From positions 2,914,001 through 2,978,000 of the forward strand of contig CBDCTY010000002.1 in assembly GCA_965222445.1 (NCBI GenBank): a stretch of 64,000 nt of DNA, written 5' to 3'. Positions 34,047 to 43,261 of the stretch are shown here, piece after piece (positions within the stretch are counted from its first letter, which is position 1; the number at the start of each line of letters is the position of its first letter). The notes under the pieces were generated by a model. It searched no databases and was not told where the DNA came from. It saw nothing but the letters and a program-made list of their open reading frames with translations. A program made the translations under genes and the position numbers. The DNA is from GCA-958296115 sp965222445. GTDB lineage: Bacteria; Chloroflexota; Dehalococcoidia; Lucifugimonadales; CAJWER01.

Positions 34047-34784
34047 CTAGTGCTCGCGCAGCAGTGCGCCGAATCCCGGAATGCGGTCGTCGATACCCGC
34101 CAGGCGCAGCGCCATCCAGATGGTCGCCTGCACACTCGTGACTACGGGCAGGCCGCTCTCCGCTTCAAGCGTGTCCACTATGTCGAGCGCCTGGATGTTG
34201 CCGCAGCTCAGGAAGAAGCCGTCCGCGCCTGCGTAGTCCAGCGCCCCCGCGTATTTCAGCCACTCGCTGGCGGGCAGATCGCCCCGGTCCAGGTTCTCTT
34301 CGATGTCGCGATAGTCGAAATCGACGACCTCTACGCCGTGGTGGGCCAGGAACTCCACCTCGCGGTTGGTGAGGTCTTCGTCGTAGGGTGTGGTCATCGC
34401 GACGCGCCTGATTCCAGAGGTCTTGATCCCCCGGACAATCGCCTCGCTCGTGGTCATGATACGAGCGCCCGGCACCAGCTCGCCCAGCCTGTCCTTTATC
34501 TCCTGGTTGCCGTCCTGTCCGTCCTTGAAGCTGCCCGCAGTGCACATGTAGATGGCAACGTCGGGCCTCGTAGTCGCGAGCTGTCTTGCTGCCAGGTCGA
34601 TGCCGTCGTTCATGCCCGTCAGCCCGTCCGCGTCGGTGTGCCCGAGAAGCATCCGCGCGGGAATGCCTATTACGCCGTCCAGCGGGCCGGTGACCTTGAT
34701 GAACTCCTGCTCGAAGGCGAGACACGAAGACGGCAGCATGAACGCGATCTTCGCCCTGGACCTGTACTTTCCGTTGCTCGTCAT
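34047..34784 (-). CDS. maleate isomerase/arylmalonate decarboxylase family protein
   Basis: A 245-residue member of the Asp/Glu racemase superfamily, closer to maleate cis-trans isomerase and arylmalonate decarboxylase. The two candidate catalytic cysteines are in IYMCTAGSFKDG and FFLSCGNIQALDI, with MTTSEAIVRGIK between. It would act on a dicarboxylate or hydantoin-derived acid. It lies 11 bp before the M19 gene. About 105 bp separate it from hyuB; that gap holds only a 21-codon open frame (34808-34873) without a ribosome site. Confidence 0.82.
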   Translation of the reverse strand: MTSNGKYRSRAKIAFMLPSSCLAFEQEFIKVTGPLDGVIGIPARMLLGHTDADGLTGMNDGIDLAARQLATTRPDVAIYMCTAGSFKDGQDGNQEIKDRLGELVPGARIMTTSEAIVRGIKTSGIRRVAMTTPYDEDLTNREVEFLAHHGVEVVDFDYRDIEENLDRGDLPASEWLKYAGALDYAGADGFFLSCGNIQALDIVDTLEAESGLPVVTSVQATIWMALRLAGIDDRIPGFGALLREH

Positions 34785-34889
34785 CTACGCGCTCCTGATT
34801 AGGGGGGCTAGCCCGTGAAGAAGTCGAAGATGTTGCCCAGCGTGGACGTGTCTCCCTGTATATCTCCGTGCATCCGCACAGCGAGCGGC

Positions 34890-36617
34890 CTACCCCCTTA
34901 GCTGGCTGGTGGCGGCCTCGTCGATCTCCAGCGTCCCCGGCTTCAGCGCGACGCCGTAGACGTCGCGGGCCCTCTCGGGCGTCATCAGGCCCGCTGCGAC
35001 GTCCCTGCGGACGGCGTCAGGATCGCGGCGCCGGGCGTCCCCCCAGCCTCCGCCCCCGGGCGTCTCCGTCACTATCACGCGTCCTGAGGGCACCGACGTA
35101 GTGACCTTGGAAGGGAGGCGCATGACGGAGCCGTCTGGCTCGATCACCTCGCACTTGGAAGTCCTCGCGTTGCCCCCGCCGGACAGGCCCCAGGGCGGCA
35201 CCTCCCCGCGGTCGGAGCTCAGGGTCAGCTGTACGTCTCCCTCTGTCCTGAGGACCCGTGTCAGTCCCACGCCGCCCCGGTACTCGCCGGCGCCCTCGGA
35301 ATCGGGCAGGAGCCCGTAGCGCTCCACTATCAGTGGGTAAGCGGCCTCTATGGCCTCGACCGGCGCGTTGCGGGTATTGGTCATATGGTTCTGGATGGCG
35401 TCCATGCCGTCCAGGTCGTGCATCGCGCCCTGGCCGCCAGCGTACGTCTCAATGTAGTTGTACAGTACGCCGCTGCGGGGATTTCGTCCGCCGATGTTGA
35501 GCAGGTTCATGGTGCCGGAGCAGGCCGCCTGGACACGCTCGGGAATGGCCTCAGCGAGGGCGCCCAGCAGCACGTCTGTGATCCGCTGTGTCGTTATTAT
35601 GTTGGCGTTGCAGACCGAGGTCGGGTAGATGGCCGACAGTACGCTGCCCTCTCGAACGATGATGTCGAATGGGCGGTAGGCGCCCGCGTTGGGCGGCAGC
35701 TCCGGGTCCAGCAGGGCCTTGAACACGTAGTAGACGCACGCCGCGACGGAGGGCCACCGGCAGTTGATCGGCCCAAGCGCCGCGTCGTCCGACCCCGAGA
35801 AATCCGTGCGTATCGAGTCGCCCATCGCCTCGATCTCCACCCGGATTGAGTAGAGCTTGTTGGAGATGCCGTCTCCCTCGATCACGTCCTCGTAGCTGTA
35901 CGTGCCTACTGGCACCTTCTGAAGCGCGGCCCTCATCCGGCGCTCCGAGTACCGGATCATCTCGTCCAGGTACGTGCCCACCCTCTCAAGAGTGTACTTG
36001 TCCATCAGCTCGGTCAGCCTTCGTGTGCCGGTCACGTTGCACGCGTACTGGGCCAGGAGGTCGCCCTTGACCTCCACCCGCGGCCTCACGTTCTGGGCTA
36101 TCAGCGACCAGAGCTCGGGCTCCAGCTCACCGCCCCTGAACAGCCGTATGGGCGGGATCTGCAGCCCCTCCTGGAATATCTCCCGCACTCCGAAGGGCAT
36201 CGAACCCGGCGCGAATCCCCCCATGTCCACGTGGTGTGCTTGGTTGGCGGTGATGGCGATCATCTCGCCCCTGTAGAAGACGGGGGAGATCAGGCACAGG
36301 TCGTTGAGGTGGCCGGGGCCTGCAGGGTAGGGCATGTTCATCGCCACCGCGTCCCCGGGCTTCAGGTCGTCGAACCGGTATGCCGCCATCGCCGACCTGA
36401 CCGCCGACTGCATCGTCCCCAGGTGCAGGGGCGTGCCTATCTCGCTCTGGGCCACCACGACGACGTCGCCCGTAGACGTGTAGATCGCGCAAGATGCGTC
36501 GCGGCGGTCCTTGATGTTCGTCGAGTAGCTCGCGCGGATGAGGGCGACGATCATCTCGTCCGCGATCGAGTAGAAGGCGTTGCGCATGACCTCCAGCGTG
36601 ATTGGGTCGATCTTCAT
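34890..36617 (-). CDS. hyuB: hydantoinase B/N-methylhydantoinase subunit
   Basis: A 575-residue HyuB/oxoprolinase beta-type subunit. Family marks are DPITLEVMRNAFYSIADEM at the start, RRDASCAIYTSTGDVV, PGDAVAMNMPYPAGPGHLND, DFSGSDDAALGPINCRW and a late GGGGWGDARRRD. With HyuA it forms an ATP-dependent hydantoinase or oxoprolinase that opens five-membered cyclic amides. Its start overlaps the hyuA stop in ATGA fashion. Confidence 0.92.
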   Translation of the reverse strand: MKIDPITLEVMRNAFYSIADEMIVALIRASYSTNIKDRRDASCAIYTSTGDVVVVAQSEIGTPLHLGTMQSAVRSAMAAYRFDDLKPGDAVAMNMPYPAGPGHLNDLCLISPVFYRGEMIAITANQAHHVDMGGFAPGSMPFGVREIFQEGLQIPPIRLFRGGELEPELWSLIAQNVRPRVEVKGDLLAQYACNVTGTRRLTELMDKYTLERVGTYLDEMIRYSERRMRAALQKVPVGTYSYEDVIEGDGISNKLYSIRVEIEAMGDSIRTDFSGSDDAALGPINCRWPSVAACVYYVFKALLDPELPPNAGAYRPFDIIVREGSVLSAIYPTSVCNANIITTQRITDVLLGALAEAIPERVQAACSGTMNLLNIGGRNPRSGVLYNYIETYAGGQGAMHDLDGMDAIQNHMTNTRNAPVEAIEAAYPLIVERYGLLPDSEGAGEYRGGVGLTRVLRTEGDVQLTLSSDRGEVPPWGLSGGGNARTSKCEVIEPDGSVMRLPSKVTTSVPSGRVIVTETPGGGGWGDARRRDPDAVRRDVAAGLMTPERARDVYGVALKPGTLEIDEAATSQLRG

Positions 36618-38665
36618 CGCACGCGCTCCAGCACCAGGTTCCTGTAGGCGTCTACCGACGCCGTCTGCTCGGGCCAGACCAGTGTCGTGGAGTCCAGCTG
36701 CTCGATGACCGCGGGCCCCTCCACTACGTCACCGGGCATCAAATTCGTCCGGTCGTATATCCGTGTGTCCACCGGCTCGTTGTGGAAATAGACGGGCCTC
36801 GTGGCCGTTTCGGCAATGCCCCCCACCCGGAGTCCATTCGACGCCGCCTCCAGCCGCGGACGCGGCATTCTGGCCAGCGAGGTGAGCCTCAGGTTGACGA
36901 TCTCCATGCGGGAATCCCTCTGCGCGTAGCCGTACAGCTGTGTGTGCGCCTCGTGGAACCTCTCGTAGACCTGCGCCAGGTCATCCTCGTCCAGCTCGCC
37001 GGCCCCGACGGGCACCTCTAGCTCGAAGCCCTGGCCGAGGTACCGCACGTCGCTCACCCTGATAAGGACAACGTCGTCCGGGGCCACCCCCTCGCGATCC
37101 ATCGTCGCGGCGGCTTCCGCCTCCATCTCCGCGAACCGCGCGTTGAGCTCGGACGCCTCCAGCGCGTCCGACGGCCTCAGGATGGTCCGGACCAGGTCGT
37201 CGCGCAGATCGGCCATCAGCAGGCCAAGAGCCGAGGTGACGCCGGGTGCAATCGGTACGAGCACGCGGGGAATGTCCAGCTCCGCGGCAAGCTCGGACGC
37301 ATGCACGGGCCCGGCACCGCCAAACGTGACCAGGCAGAACTCACGGGGGTCGTAGCCTTTGGCGACCGATACGACCCGGATCCCCTTGATCATGCCCGCG
37401 TTGACAACGCGGACAATCCCCTCGGCAGCCTCTTCGACGCTCATGCCGAGGGGGTCGGCAATGCGCCGTCTAATGGTCTCTCGCGCCAATCCCGCGTCTA
37501 GGCTGAGCCGCCCGCCCAGGAAGCTCTCTGAATTGAGTCGGCCCAGCGCCAGGTTCGCATCCGTCACCGTCGCCTCGGCGCCGCCTCGCCCGTAGCAGGC
37601 AGGTCCGGGCTCCGCTCCGGCGCTCTGAGGACCGACGCGCAGCGCCCCCCCGGGGTCGATCCAGGCGATGCTCCCGCCCCCTGCGCCGAGCGTGTGTATG
37701 TCCACCATAGGTACCTTCACGGGCAGCCGCTCGATCTCGCTGTCCTGTGTCCGCCGCACCTCGCCCCTGTAGCAGAGGCTGATGTCGAAGCTCGTGCCCC
37801 CCATGTCGACCGAGATGGAGTTGGGCTCGCCCGCGTGACCGGCTATAGCCACGCTGCCGATCACGCCCGCCGCCGGGCCCGACAGGATCGTATGCACGGG
37901 CTTCTCGACCGCCAGGCCGGCGGTCATCGTACCGCCGTTGGACTGCATAATGTGCACTTCCGATGCGATGCCGCGGTCGGCGATGCTCTCTTGCAGGCGC
38001 CTGAGGTAGCGGCCCATCACGGGCGCCACGTAGGCGTTGATCGCCGTCGTGCTCATGCGCTCGTATTCCTTGAACTCCGGCACAACGTCGCACGACAGCG
38101 ACACGGTGAGGTCGGGCAGGGCGGCGCGAACGGCCTCGCCAATGGCCCTCTCGTGTACAGGGTTGGCATACGAGTGGAGCAGGCACACGGCTACGGCGTC
38201 CAGGTCCGCAGAGCCCAGCCGTTCGATAACGTCCGCCAAGTCGCCCTCGTCCAGCGGCGTGGCGATCTCGCCGGTGTACAGGATGCGCTCGGTCACCTCG
38301 AACCTGAGATGGCGCGGAACGATGGGCTCCGGCTTCTGGATCCGCCAGTCGTATAGGTGAGGGCGGTCCTGGCGTCCGATCTGCAGCACGTCACGGAAGC
38401 CGCGAGTCACGATCAGGGCGCACCTTGCGCCCTTGCGCTCCAGCAGCGTGTTCGTCGCAACCGTGGTGCCGTGGCTGAAGAACTCGATCTCGCCGGGCGA
38501 GACGCCCAGGCGGTCGATTAGCTGGTTGATTCCGTTTGCGACGCCAGCGGCCTGGTTCTCCGGAGTGGAAGGAGTCTTGGCGAACTCGAGCTCGTCAGTA
38601 TCGACGTTGTGGAGCGCCAGATCCGTGAACGTGCCGCCAACGTCGACGCCCAGCCTGTATCTCAT
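36614..38665 (-). CDS. hyuA: hydantoinase A/N-methylhydantoinase subunit
   Basis: A 683-residue HyuA/oxoprolinase alpha-type subunit with ASKHA-like motifs: RLGVDVGGTFTDLAL at the start, FFSHGTTVATNTLLERKGA, PVHTILSGPAAGVIGS, ISVDMGGTSFDISL and LVTFGGAGPVHASELA. It supplies the ATP-binding half of the hydantoinase. It is the first gene of the minus-strand catabolic run. N-methylhydantoinase follows creatinine deamination in one known creatinine pathway, and the creatininase family gene at 3.8 kb fits loosely with that. Confidence 0.93.
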   Translation of the reverse strand: MRYRLGVDVGGTFTDLALHNVDTDELEFAKTPSTPENQAAGVANGINQLIDRLGVSPGEIEFFSHGTTVATNTLLERKGARCALIVTRGFRDVLQIGRQDRPHLYDWRIQKPEPIVPRHLRFEVTERILYTGEIATPLDEGDLADVIERLGSADLDAVAVCLLHSYANPVHERAIGEAVRAALPDLTVSLSCDVVPEFKEYERMSTTAINAYVAPVMGRYLRRLQESIADRGIASEVHIMQSNGGTMTAGLAVEKPVHTILSGPAAGVIGSVAIAGHAGEPNSISVDMGGTSFDISLCYRGEVRRTQDSEIERLPVKVPMVDIHTLGAGGGSIAWIDPGGALRVGPQSAGAEPGPACYGRGGAEATVTDANLALGRLNSESFLGGRLSLDAGLARETIRRRIADPLGMSVEEAAEGIVRVVNAGMIKGIRVVSVAKGYDPREFCLVTFGGAGPVHASELAAELDIPRVLVPIAPGVTSALGLLMADLRDDLVRTILRPSDALEASELNARFAEMEAEAAATMDREGVAPDDVVLIRVSDVRYLGQGFELEVPVGAGELDEDDLAQVYERFHEAHTQLYGYAQRDSRMEIVNLRLTSLARMPRPRLEAASNGLRVGGIAETATRPVYFHNEPVDTRIYDRTNLMPGDVVEGPAVIEQLDSTTLVWPEQTASVDAYRNLVLERVR

Positions 38666-38810
38666 TGGGAGATGCCCTGCTCCTTCTCACAATACAGCCG
38701 GACATCCCACGCCAAATGAACACCTTCGCCACTGACATGGAGCCCGGCCTAGACTGAAGGCGAGTGTAGCACTGCGCCCGCAGGCCTGACAATACCTGTC
38801 CGCCGCAACT

Positions 38811-38998
38811 AGGGCCTTTCCAAAGTTCCCTCTCCCCTTCGCGGGAGAGGGTTAGAGCCTGCCCCGTACTCGATACGGGGGTGAGGGGGCGTTGACCGAT
38901 ACAAGTCAGTCACCCTCATCCTAACCTTCTCCCATCGAGGGAGAAGGGATTTCCCAGATCCCCCTCTTATGGCATTGTGACGACTTTGGAAAGGCCCT
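38811..38998 (+). repeat. MITE-2 copy 2 (188 bp) with 9-bp target duplication
   Basis: Same perfect inverted ends as copy 1. With one extra base at each end, the flanks are the 9-bp direct repeat CGCCGCAAC. The interior is almost identical to copy 1 (one visible difference, CACCCTCATCC versus CACCCCCATCC), so the two copies moved recently. It lies between divergent hyuA and the VOC gene. Confidence 0.88.
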
Positions 38999-39093
38999 GC
39001 GCCGCAACGTAGGGTGGGGTATCCTCAAGCTGGCCGCCCAAGACTGCCCTCGGACGCCGATGCCCAAATCGGGCAAGCAGGAAGGACACAACT

Positions 39094-39516
39094 TTGGCCG
39101 AAGACAAGATCTCGTTCGGACGCCTCGTGCCCATGCTCACCACAGACGACCTAAGCGGGACCATCGCCTTCTATCGTGACACCCTTGGGTTCGAGGTCAC
39201 CGGAACCTACCCAGAGGATGATCCAAACTGGTGCTATCTCAAGCGTGGGGACTCACACCTGATGTTCTCCAGCCTTGACCAGCTCGACCACGGCCACGAC
39301 GAACGCGGCCACGACGAACGCGAAGGACACCATCACGACAGCCCAACTGGCGTGTGGACGCTCTACGTCTACCCGGACGACGTCGAGTCCCTTTGGGAGA
39401 AGCTAAAAGAGCAGGTCCCCGTCGCCTATCCCTTGCACGAAACCCCTTACGGGATGCGCGAGTTTGGGATACGCGACCCCAACGGATTCATGCTGAGCTT
39501 CGGCAAGGACGCGTAG
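39094..39516 (+). CDS. VOC family protein with a His/Asp-rich insert
   Basis: A 140-residue glyoxalase/bleomycin-resistance-fold protein. The first strand is FGRLVPMLTTDDLSGTIAFY, followed by LGFEVTGTY and, at the end, MREFGIRDPNGFMLSFGKD. An unusual charged insert, GHDERGHDEREGHHHD, follows the SSLDQLDH segment and could bind metal. TTG start at 39094 follows GGAAGGA. Function not assignable beyond the fold. Confidence 0.82.
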   Translation: MAEDKISFGRLVPMLTTDDLSGTIAFYRDTLGFEVTGTYPEDDPNWCYLKRGDSHLMFSSLDQLDHGHDERGHDEREGHHHDSPTGVWTLYVYPDDVESLWEKLKEQVPVAYPLHETPYGMREFGIRDPNGFMLSFGKDA

Positions 39517-39519
39517 GTC

Positions 39520-39693
39520 ATGGCCACGACGCCTCCGCGCCGGCCATACCGGCTACCCGACCTGAGTGTAGGGAACGGGAACGGTCGGGATACGCTGGAG
39601 GCGTACTCGTGGCAGGACATACGCGAGCCAATCTACGGCGATAAGGGCCCGTTAGCCCCCTCGTCTACCCGGCGTCGCGTACCATCTGGATGA
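39520..39693 (+). CDS. possible 57-residue protein
   Basis: An open frame with ATG at 39520, 3 bp after the VOC stop. It contains RRPYRLPDLSVGNGNGRDTL and EAYSWQDIREPIYGDKG, which look protein-like, but no family is recognised and there is no clear ribosome site. It overlaps the 3' end of the convergent VOC gene by 29 bases. It could be a coupled small gene or chance. Confidence 0.3.
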   Translation: MATTPPRRPYRLPDLSVGNGNGRDTLEAYSWQDIREPIYGDKGPLAPSSTRRRVPSG

Positions 39694-40459
39694 TGGAGAA
39701 ATAGGCCCCCTGCGGGTCCTGGATGAACGAGAACCTGCCGACGCCCTCGACTTCCATCGCCGGCGAAATCTGCTTCCCACCCAGTCCCTTGGTCTTCTCC
39801 AACGACACGTCCAGGTCGGCCACCGCGAAGTAGATCGACCAGTTCGGGGGCATCTCGCCCCACTCCTCCCTGATCGCCATCATCCCCGCGGCAGGCTTGT
39901 CGTTCAGTCCGAAAACCGTGTATTCACCGCCGTCCCCACCGACCGCTTCACTGGCCGACCATCCGAAGAGGCCCCCGTAGAACTTGGCCGCCGCGGCGGT
40001 GTCGCGCGTGTACAGCTCGTTCCATGCCAGGGCGCCCGGCTCGCCGAATATACCTGCTCCAATGTGATCCCTCGGCTCCCATACTGAGAACATGGCCCCA
40101 GTCGGGTCATGGGCGACGACCATTCGGCCCGAGGTGAAGACATCGAAAGGCCCGTTCATCACGACGCCGCCATGCTCCGCAATACGCTCTGCGGCCTCGT
40201 CCGCGCTCTCTACCGTGAAGTAGTTCACCCAAAAGGGCTGGCCACCCGTCATCTGCCTCATCTCTTCGGGCATGTTGTACAGGGCGCACGAGTTTCGTCC
40301 GCCCTTGCTCAACATCGCATAAGACATTCCCTCTCCCATGGGGAGGTCCATGGCCTCCAGGCCCAGCAGCTCTGAATAGAACTTCTTGGCCCCCTCTGGG
40401 TCCGTAGTCCCCAGGTCCGCCCAGCTGAACATCCCCGGCTCGTGCTTGTCGATCTCCAA
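39665..40459 (-). CDS. two-domain VOC (glyoxalase/extradiol) family protein
   Basis: A 264-residue protein with two VOC domains. The first is GMFSWADLGTTDPEGAKKFY to DPTGAMFSVWEPRDH, the second LAWNELYTRDTAAAAKFYGG to DPQGAYFSIIQ. Domains of this type occur in lyases, fosfomycin-resistance-like and hydroxylase-associated proteins. The TTG at 40459 was chosen because AAGGAGG is 5 bases before it; a longer frame to 40501 exists. Confidence 0.83.
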   Translation of the reverse strand: MEIDKHEPGMFSWADLGTTDPEGAKKFYSELLGLEAMDLPMGEGMSYAMLSKGGRNSCALYNMPEEMRQMTGGQPFWVNYFTVESADEAAERIAEHGGVVMNGPFDVFTSGRMVVAHDPTGAMFSVWEPRDHIGAGIFGEPGALAWNELYTRDTAAAAKFYGGLFGWSASEAVGGDGGEYTVFGLNDKPAAGMMAIREEWGEMPPNWSIYFAVADLDVSLEKTKGLGGKQISPAMEVEGVGRFSFIQDPQGAYFSIIQMVRDAG

Positions 40460-40695
40460 TACCGCCTCCTTCAATGTAGATGCTCGACAACAATTGTACA
40501 CTGAGGAACGGCCTAAAGCCGTGCCCGTCCCGGATGGCCTCGGCGCGACGTACTATGACCTTCCACGACTCGCCTAAGGCTCAGAGGCATCCCGCCGACC
40601 CTCCGCAATATCGCCGCGCCCTAGCGTACCTACGCCTGTGTTGGTTATTCGCCTTCCGTGGCAGAGAACGGCTAAGATCATCGCGGAGATCGCAC

Positions 40696-42273
40696 ATGAT
40701 AAACCGCCGCGCCGGACGCTTCCTGGTGGGCTTGACCTTAACTGCACTCGCCATGTCCCCGGTCCTAGCGGGCGGCGTCGACGCGGCTGATGAAGGCGGC
40801 CGAGTATGCCGAGCCGGCATGATTGTCATGCAGAGGGAGAGCTGCACCTATCCTGGCACATCAGACGAGTTCACGGTCGGCAGCGACGGGAAGGGGCGCT
40901 TCCTGTCCTTCACGGCCAGCGGACTTCTGAACGCCAGGAACGTAACTGTGGACGGCAGTACATATAACTTCGCCGCCCGCTCTCAGGGCGGCGGAAGATG
41001 GAGGATCCTGGTGGCCGGCCGGTCGCCTGCGGCCGTTGGACCCGGCGGGCCGCCGCCTTCTCCCATGCCGACACATACCCCGGCGCCCAATCCCACGCCG
41101 GAGACTGACGAGGGGGCGTGCCAGGCCGACCTGATAGTTAGGGCAGGGGTAGGCTGCACGTACCCAGGCACGCCAGACGAGTTCACGGTCGGCAGCGATG
41201 GGAAGGGGCGCTTCCTGTCCTTCACGGCCGGCGGACTATTGAACGCTAGGAATGTAACCGTCGGGAGCAGGTGGTATATCTTCGCCGCCCGCTCTCAGGG
41301 CGGCGGAAGATGGAGGATCCTGGTGGCTGGCGACCCTGCCGTGACAGGGCTGTGCGCGAATGGCATCGCTGTGCCCGACCCCCATAAGAATCGGGGTCTT
41401 CTCGGCGACTGCAACGTGCTCCTGGAGTCAGGGGACGCCCTCGCAGGCGACGCGACGCTGAACTGGAGCGCCGACCTTCCAGTCACGGAGTGGGAAGGTG
41501 TCACCAAGGGGGGCTCACCAGCCCGGGTGCGGCGGGTGGTTCTCGGCTCGAGGGGATTGACTGGGAACATCCCGGCGCAGCTCGGTGGCCTCACGAGACT
41601 AGAGGTGTTGGACCTCCACGACAACGAGCTGAGCGGACCTATCTCGCCGGACTTAGGGAGCCTCGCCACTCTAGACTGGTTGTCCTTGTACAGCAACCAG
41701 CTGAGTGGGTCCATCCCGCCGGAGTTGGGCAACCTCATCAATCTGGAGGGCTTGCAACTCAATGACAACCGGTTGACCGGGCCTATCCCGCCGGGGCTGG
41801 GAGACCTCTCCAATCTAAAGTGGCTGTTGCTTTACGACAACCAGTTGGGCGGCCGCATCCCGCCGGAGCTGGGAAACCTTGCCAATCTAGAGGGGTTGTA
41901 CCTTGGAGGGAACCAGTTGAGTGGCCCCATCCCGCCGGAGTTGGGAAGCCTCTCCAATCTGGTGGATTTGTGGGTCCATGGCAACCGGTTGAGCGGCCCC
42001 ATCCCGCCGGAGCTGGGAAGCCTCTCCAATTTATACTGGTTGCTACTTTACGACAACCAATTGAGCGGACCTATCCCGCCGGAGCTCAACAACCTCCGTC
42101 AATCTGGGTTGCTGCACCTGAAAGGGAACCAGTTAACTGGCTGCATACCCCGCCAGCTGGCGAACAGGCCCGGCCTGCAAATCACCCACGACGGGCTCCC
42201 AGTGTGCGCGGTGACGCCCCCGACTACTCCCGCAGCCCCGACAGGATTGCCTCGGCGAGCTCCATCGTCTTGA
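40696..42273 (+). CDS. secreted leucine-rich-repeat protein with duplicated cysteine module
   Basis: A 525-residue protein. A signal peptide is visible (RRAGRFLVGLTLTALAMSPV, cleavage near ADA). Two copies of a cysteine-containing module of about 70 residues follow (CTYPGTSDEFTVGSDGKG and CTYPGTPDEFTVGSDGKG), joined by a proline-rich linker. From about residue 290 come nine leucine-rich repeats of 24 residues with the pattern LYDNQLSGPIPPELGSLSNL, as in plant-type LRR proteins. Likely an extracellular binding protein. ATG at 40696 follows GGAG. Its 3' end overlaps the convergent oxidoreductase gene by about 50 bases. Confidence 0.83.
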   Translation: MINRRAGRFLVGLTLTALAMSPVLAGGVDAADEGGRVCRAGMIVMQRESCTYPGTSDEFTVGSDGKGRFLSFTASGLLNARNVTVDGSTYNFAARSQGGGRWRILVAGRSPAAVGPGGPPPSPMPTHTPAPNPTPETDEGACQADLIVRAGVGCTYPGTPDEFTVGSDGKGRFLSFTAGGLLNARNVTVGSRWYIFAARSQGGGRWRILVAGDPAVTGLCANGIAVPDPHKNRGLLGDCNVLLESGDALAGDATLNWSADLPVTEWEGVTKGGSPARVRRVVLGSRGLTGNIPAQLGGLTRLEVLDLHDNELSGPISPDLGSLATLDWLSLYSNQLSGSIPPELGNLINLEGLQLNDNRLTGPIPPGLGDLSNLKWLLLYDNQLGGRIPPELGNLANLEGLYLGGNQLSGPIPPELGSLSNLVDLWVHGNRLSGPIPPELGSLSNLYWLLLYDNQLSGPIPPELNNLRQSGLLHLKGNQLTGCIPRQLANRPGLQITHDGLPVCAVTPPTTPAAPTGLPRRAPSS

Positions 42274-43180
42274 CGGCCTCGTCCAGGTCCGCAGCCGGGG
42301 GCGAGATGGGCGTGTCGTCTCTCACGCAGTCGATGAAGAAGCGGTCGAGCTCCATGCCGCCGCCGCTGCCTCCGGGGTCCATGAGGTCGACCCGGCCGTC
42401 GTGGGTCACCACCCAACCCTCGCTGATCCCTACCAAGTAGGCCGAGATGTCGAGGCCGTGTATCTCGTAGCGCTGGAGCCGCTCGGGGCCGGTGTAGTTC
42501 GCCATGATCTGCGCCACGCATCCGTTCTCGAACACGACCAGGGCCGCGTGGACGTCCTTGTGGCTGGAGGCAGCACGCCGTACCACGCTGTGCACCTCGG
42601 ACACGTCCGAGCCCGCCACGGCCCTCACGAGGTCGATGGAGTGGATGGGCGTCTCCAGCAGCACATTGTCCATGATCACCTCGGGGAACTTACCCGACGC
42701 CTCGGTGCCGGTCATGCTCTTGTGGAATTCGCCCAGTATCTGCGTGACCGGCCCGCGCTCCTCGATCATCGCCCGCGCTTCGAGTACCATCGGGTGGAAG
42801 CGGCGCTGGAAGCCGACCATGCCCTTCGCGCCCGTGCGCTTCGCGGTGTCTCGCAGCGCCGCGGCCTCGGCCACGCTCATGCCGGGGGGCTTCTCGATCA
42901 GCGTGTCTATGCCTCGCTCCAGGCACGGGAGCGCCGCCTCGCCGTTCAGGTGAGCGGGCGTGGCCACCACAACCGCGTCGATGCCTCCGGCGTCCAGCAT
43001 CTCGTCGATGCTGACATAGCGGGCCTCTATGCCGTACTGATCGGCCGTCCCGTTCCGGGCCTCTTCGACCGGGTCGCACACGGCAACCATCTCCACGTCC
43101 TCGAACTCGCCTATGTGGGCCATGTGCCCGCGTCGATTGCGGCCCCCGCATCCGATGAAACCAACCCTGACTCTGGCCAT
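42224..43180 (-). CDS. Gfo/Idh/MocA family oxidoreductase (2)
   Basis: A 318-residue NAD(P)-dependent oxidoreductase. It has RVGFIGCGGRNRRGHMAHI at the start, VVATPAHLNGEAALPCLERG, the EKP motif in LIEKPPGMSVAEAA, and ETPIHSIDLVRAVAGSD. The ATG at 43180 follows AAGGAGG by 7 bases. It is convergent with the LRR gene and divergent from DUF1800. Substrate unknown. Confidence 0.87.
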   Translation of the reverse strand: MARVRVGFIGCGGRNRRGHMAHIGEFEDVEMVAVCDPVEEARNGTADQYGIEARYVSIDEMLDAGGIDAVVVATPAHLNGEAALPCLERGIDTLIEKPPGMSVAEAAALRDTAKRTGAKGMVGFQRRFHPMVLEARAMIEERGPVTQILGEFHKSMTGTEASGKFPEVIMDNVLLETPIHSIDLVRAVAGSDVSEVHSVVRRAASSHKDVHAALVVFENGCVAQIMANYTGPERLQRYEIHGLDISAYLVGISEGWVVTHDGRVDLMDPGGSGGGMELDRFFIDCVRDDTPISPPAADLDEAVKTMELAEAILSGLRE

Positions 43181-43204
43181 GCCAAGCCTCCTTGCCGTTG
43201 CCGA

Positions 43205-43233
43205 TTGACACAAACTATAACCCTATTTACACT
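43205..43233 (+). promoter_or_regulatory. promoter of the DUF1800 gene
   Basis: A perfect TTGACA at 43205-43210, 17-base spacer, and TACACT at 43228-43233 (four of six matches). Transcription would start near 43240, leaving a short leader with GGGAGGG before the ATG at 43262. Confidence 0.55.
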
Positions 43234-43261
43234 CCGGTACACGCTGTTGGGAGGGCAACCG

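Noticed and set aside
34808..34873. A 21-codon open frame (MHGDIQGDTSTLGNIFDFF) between hyuB and the maleate-isomerase-like gene
   Set aside because: No ribosome site and no recognisable family; too short to support.
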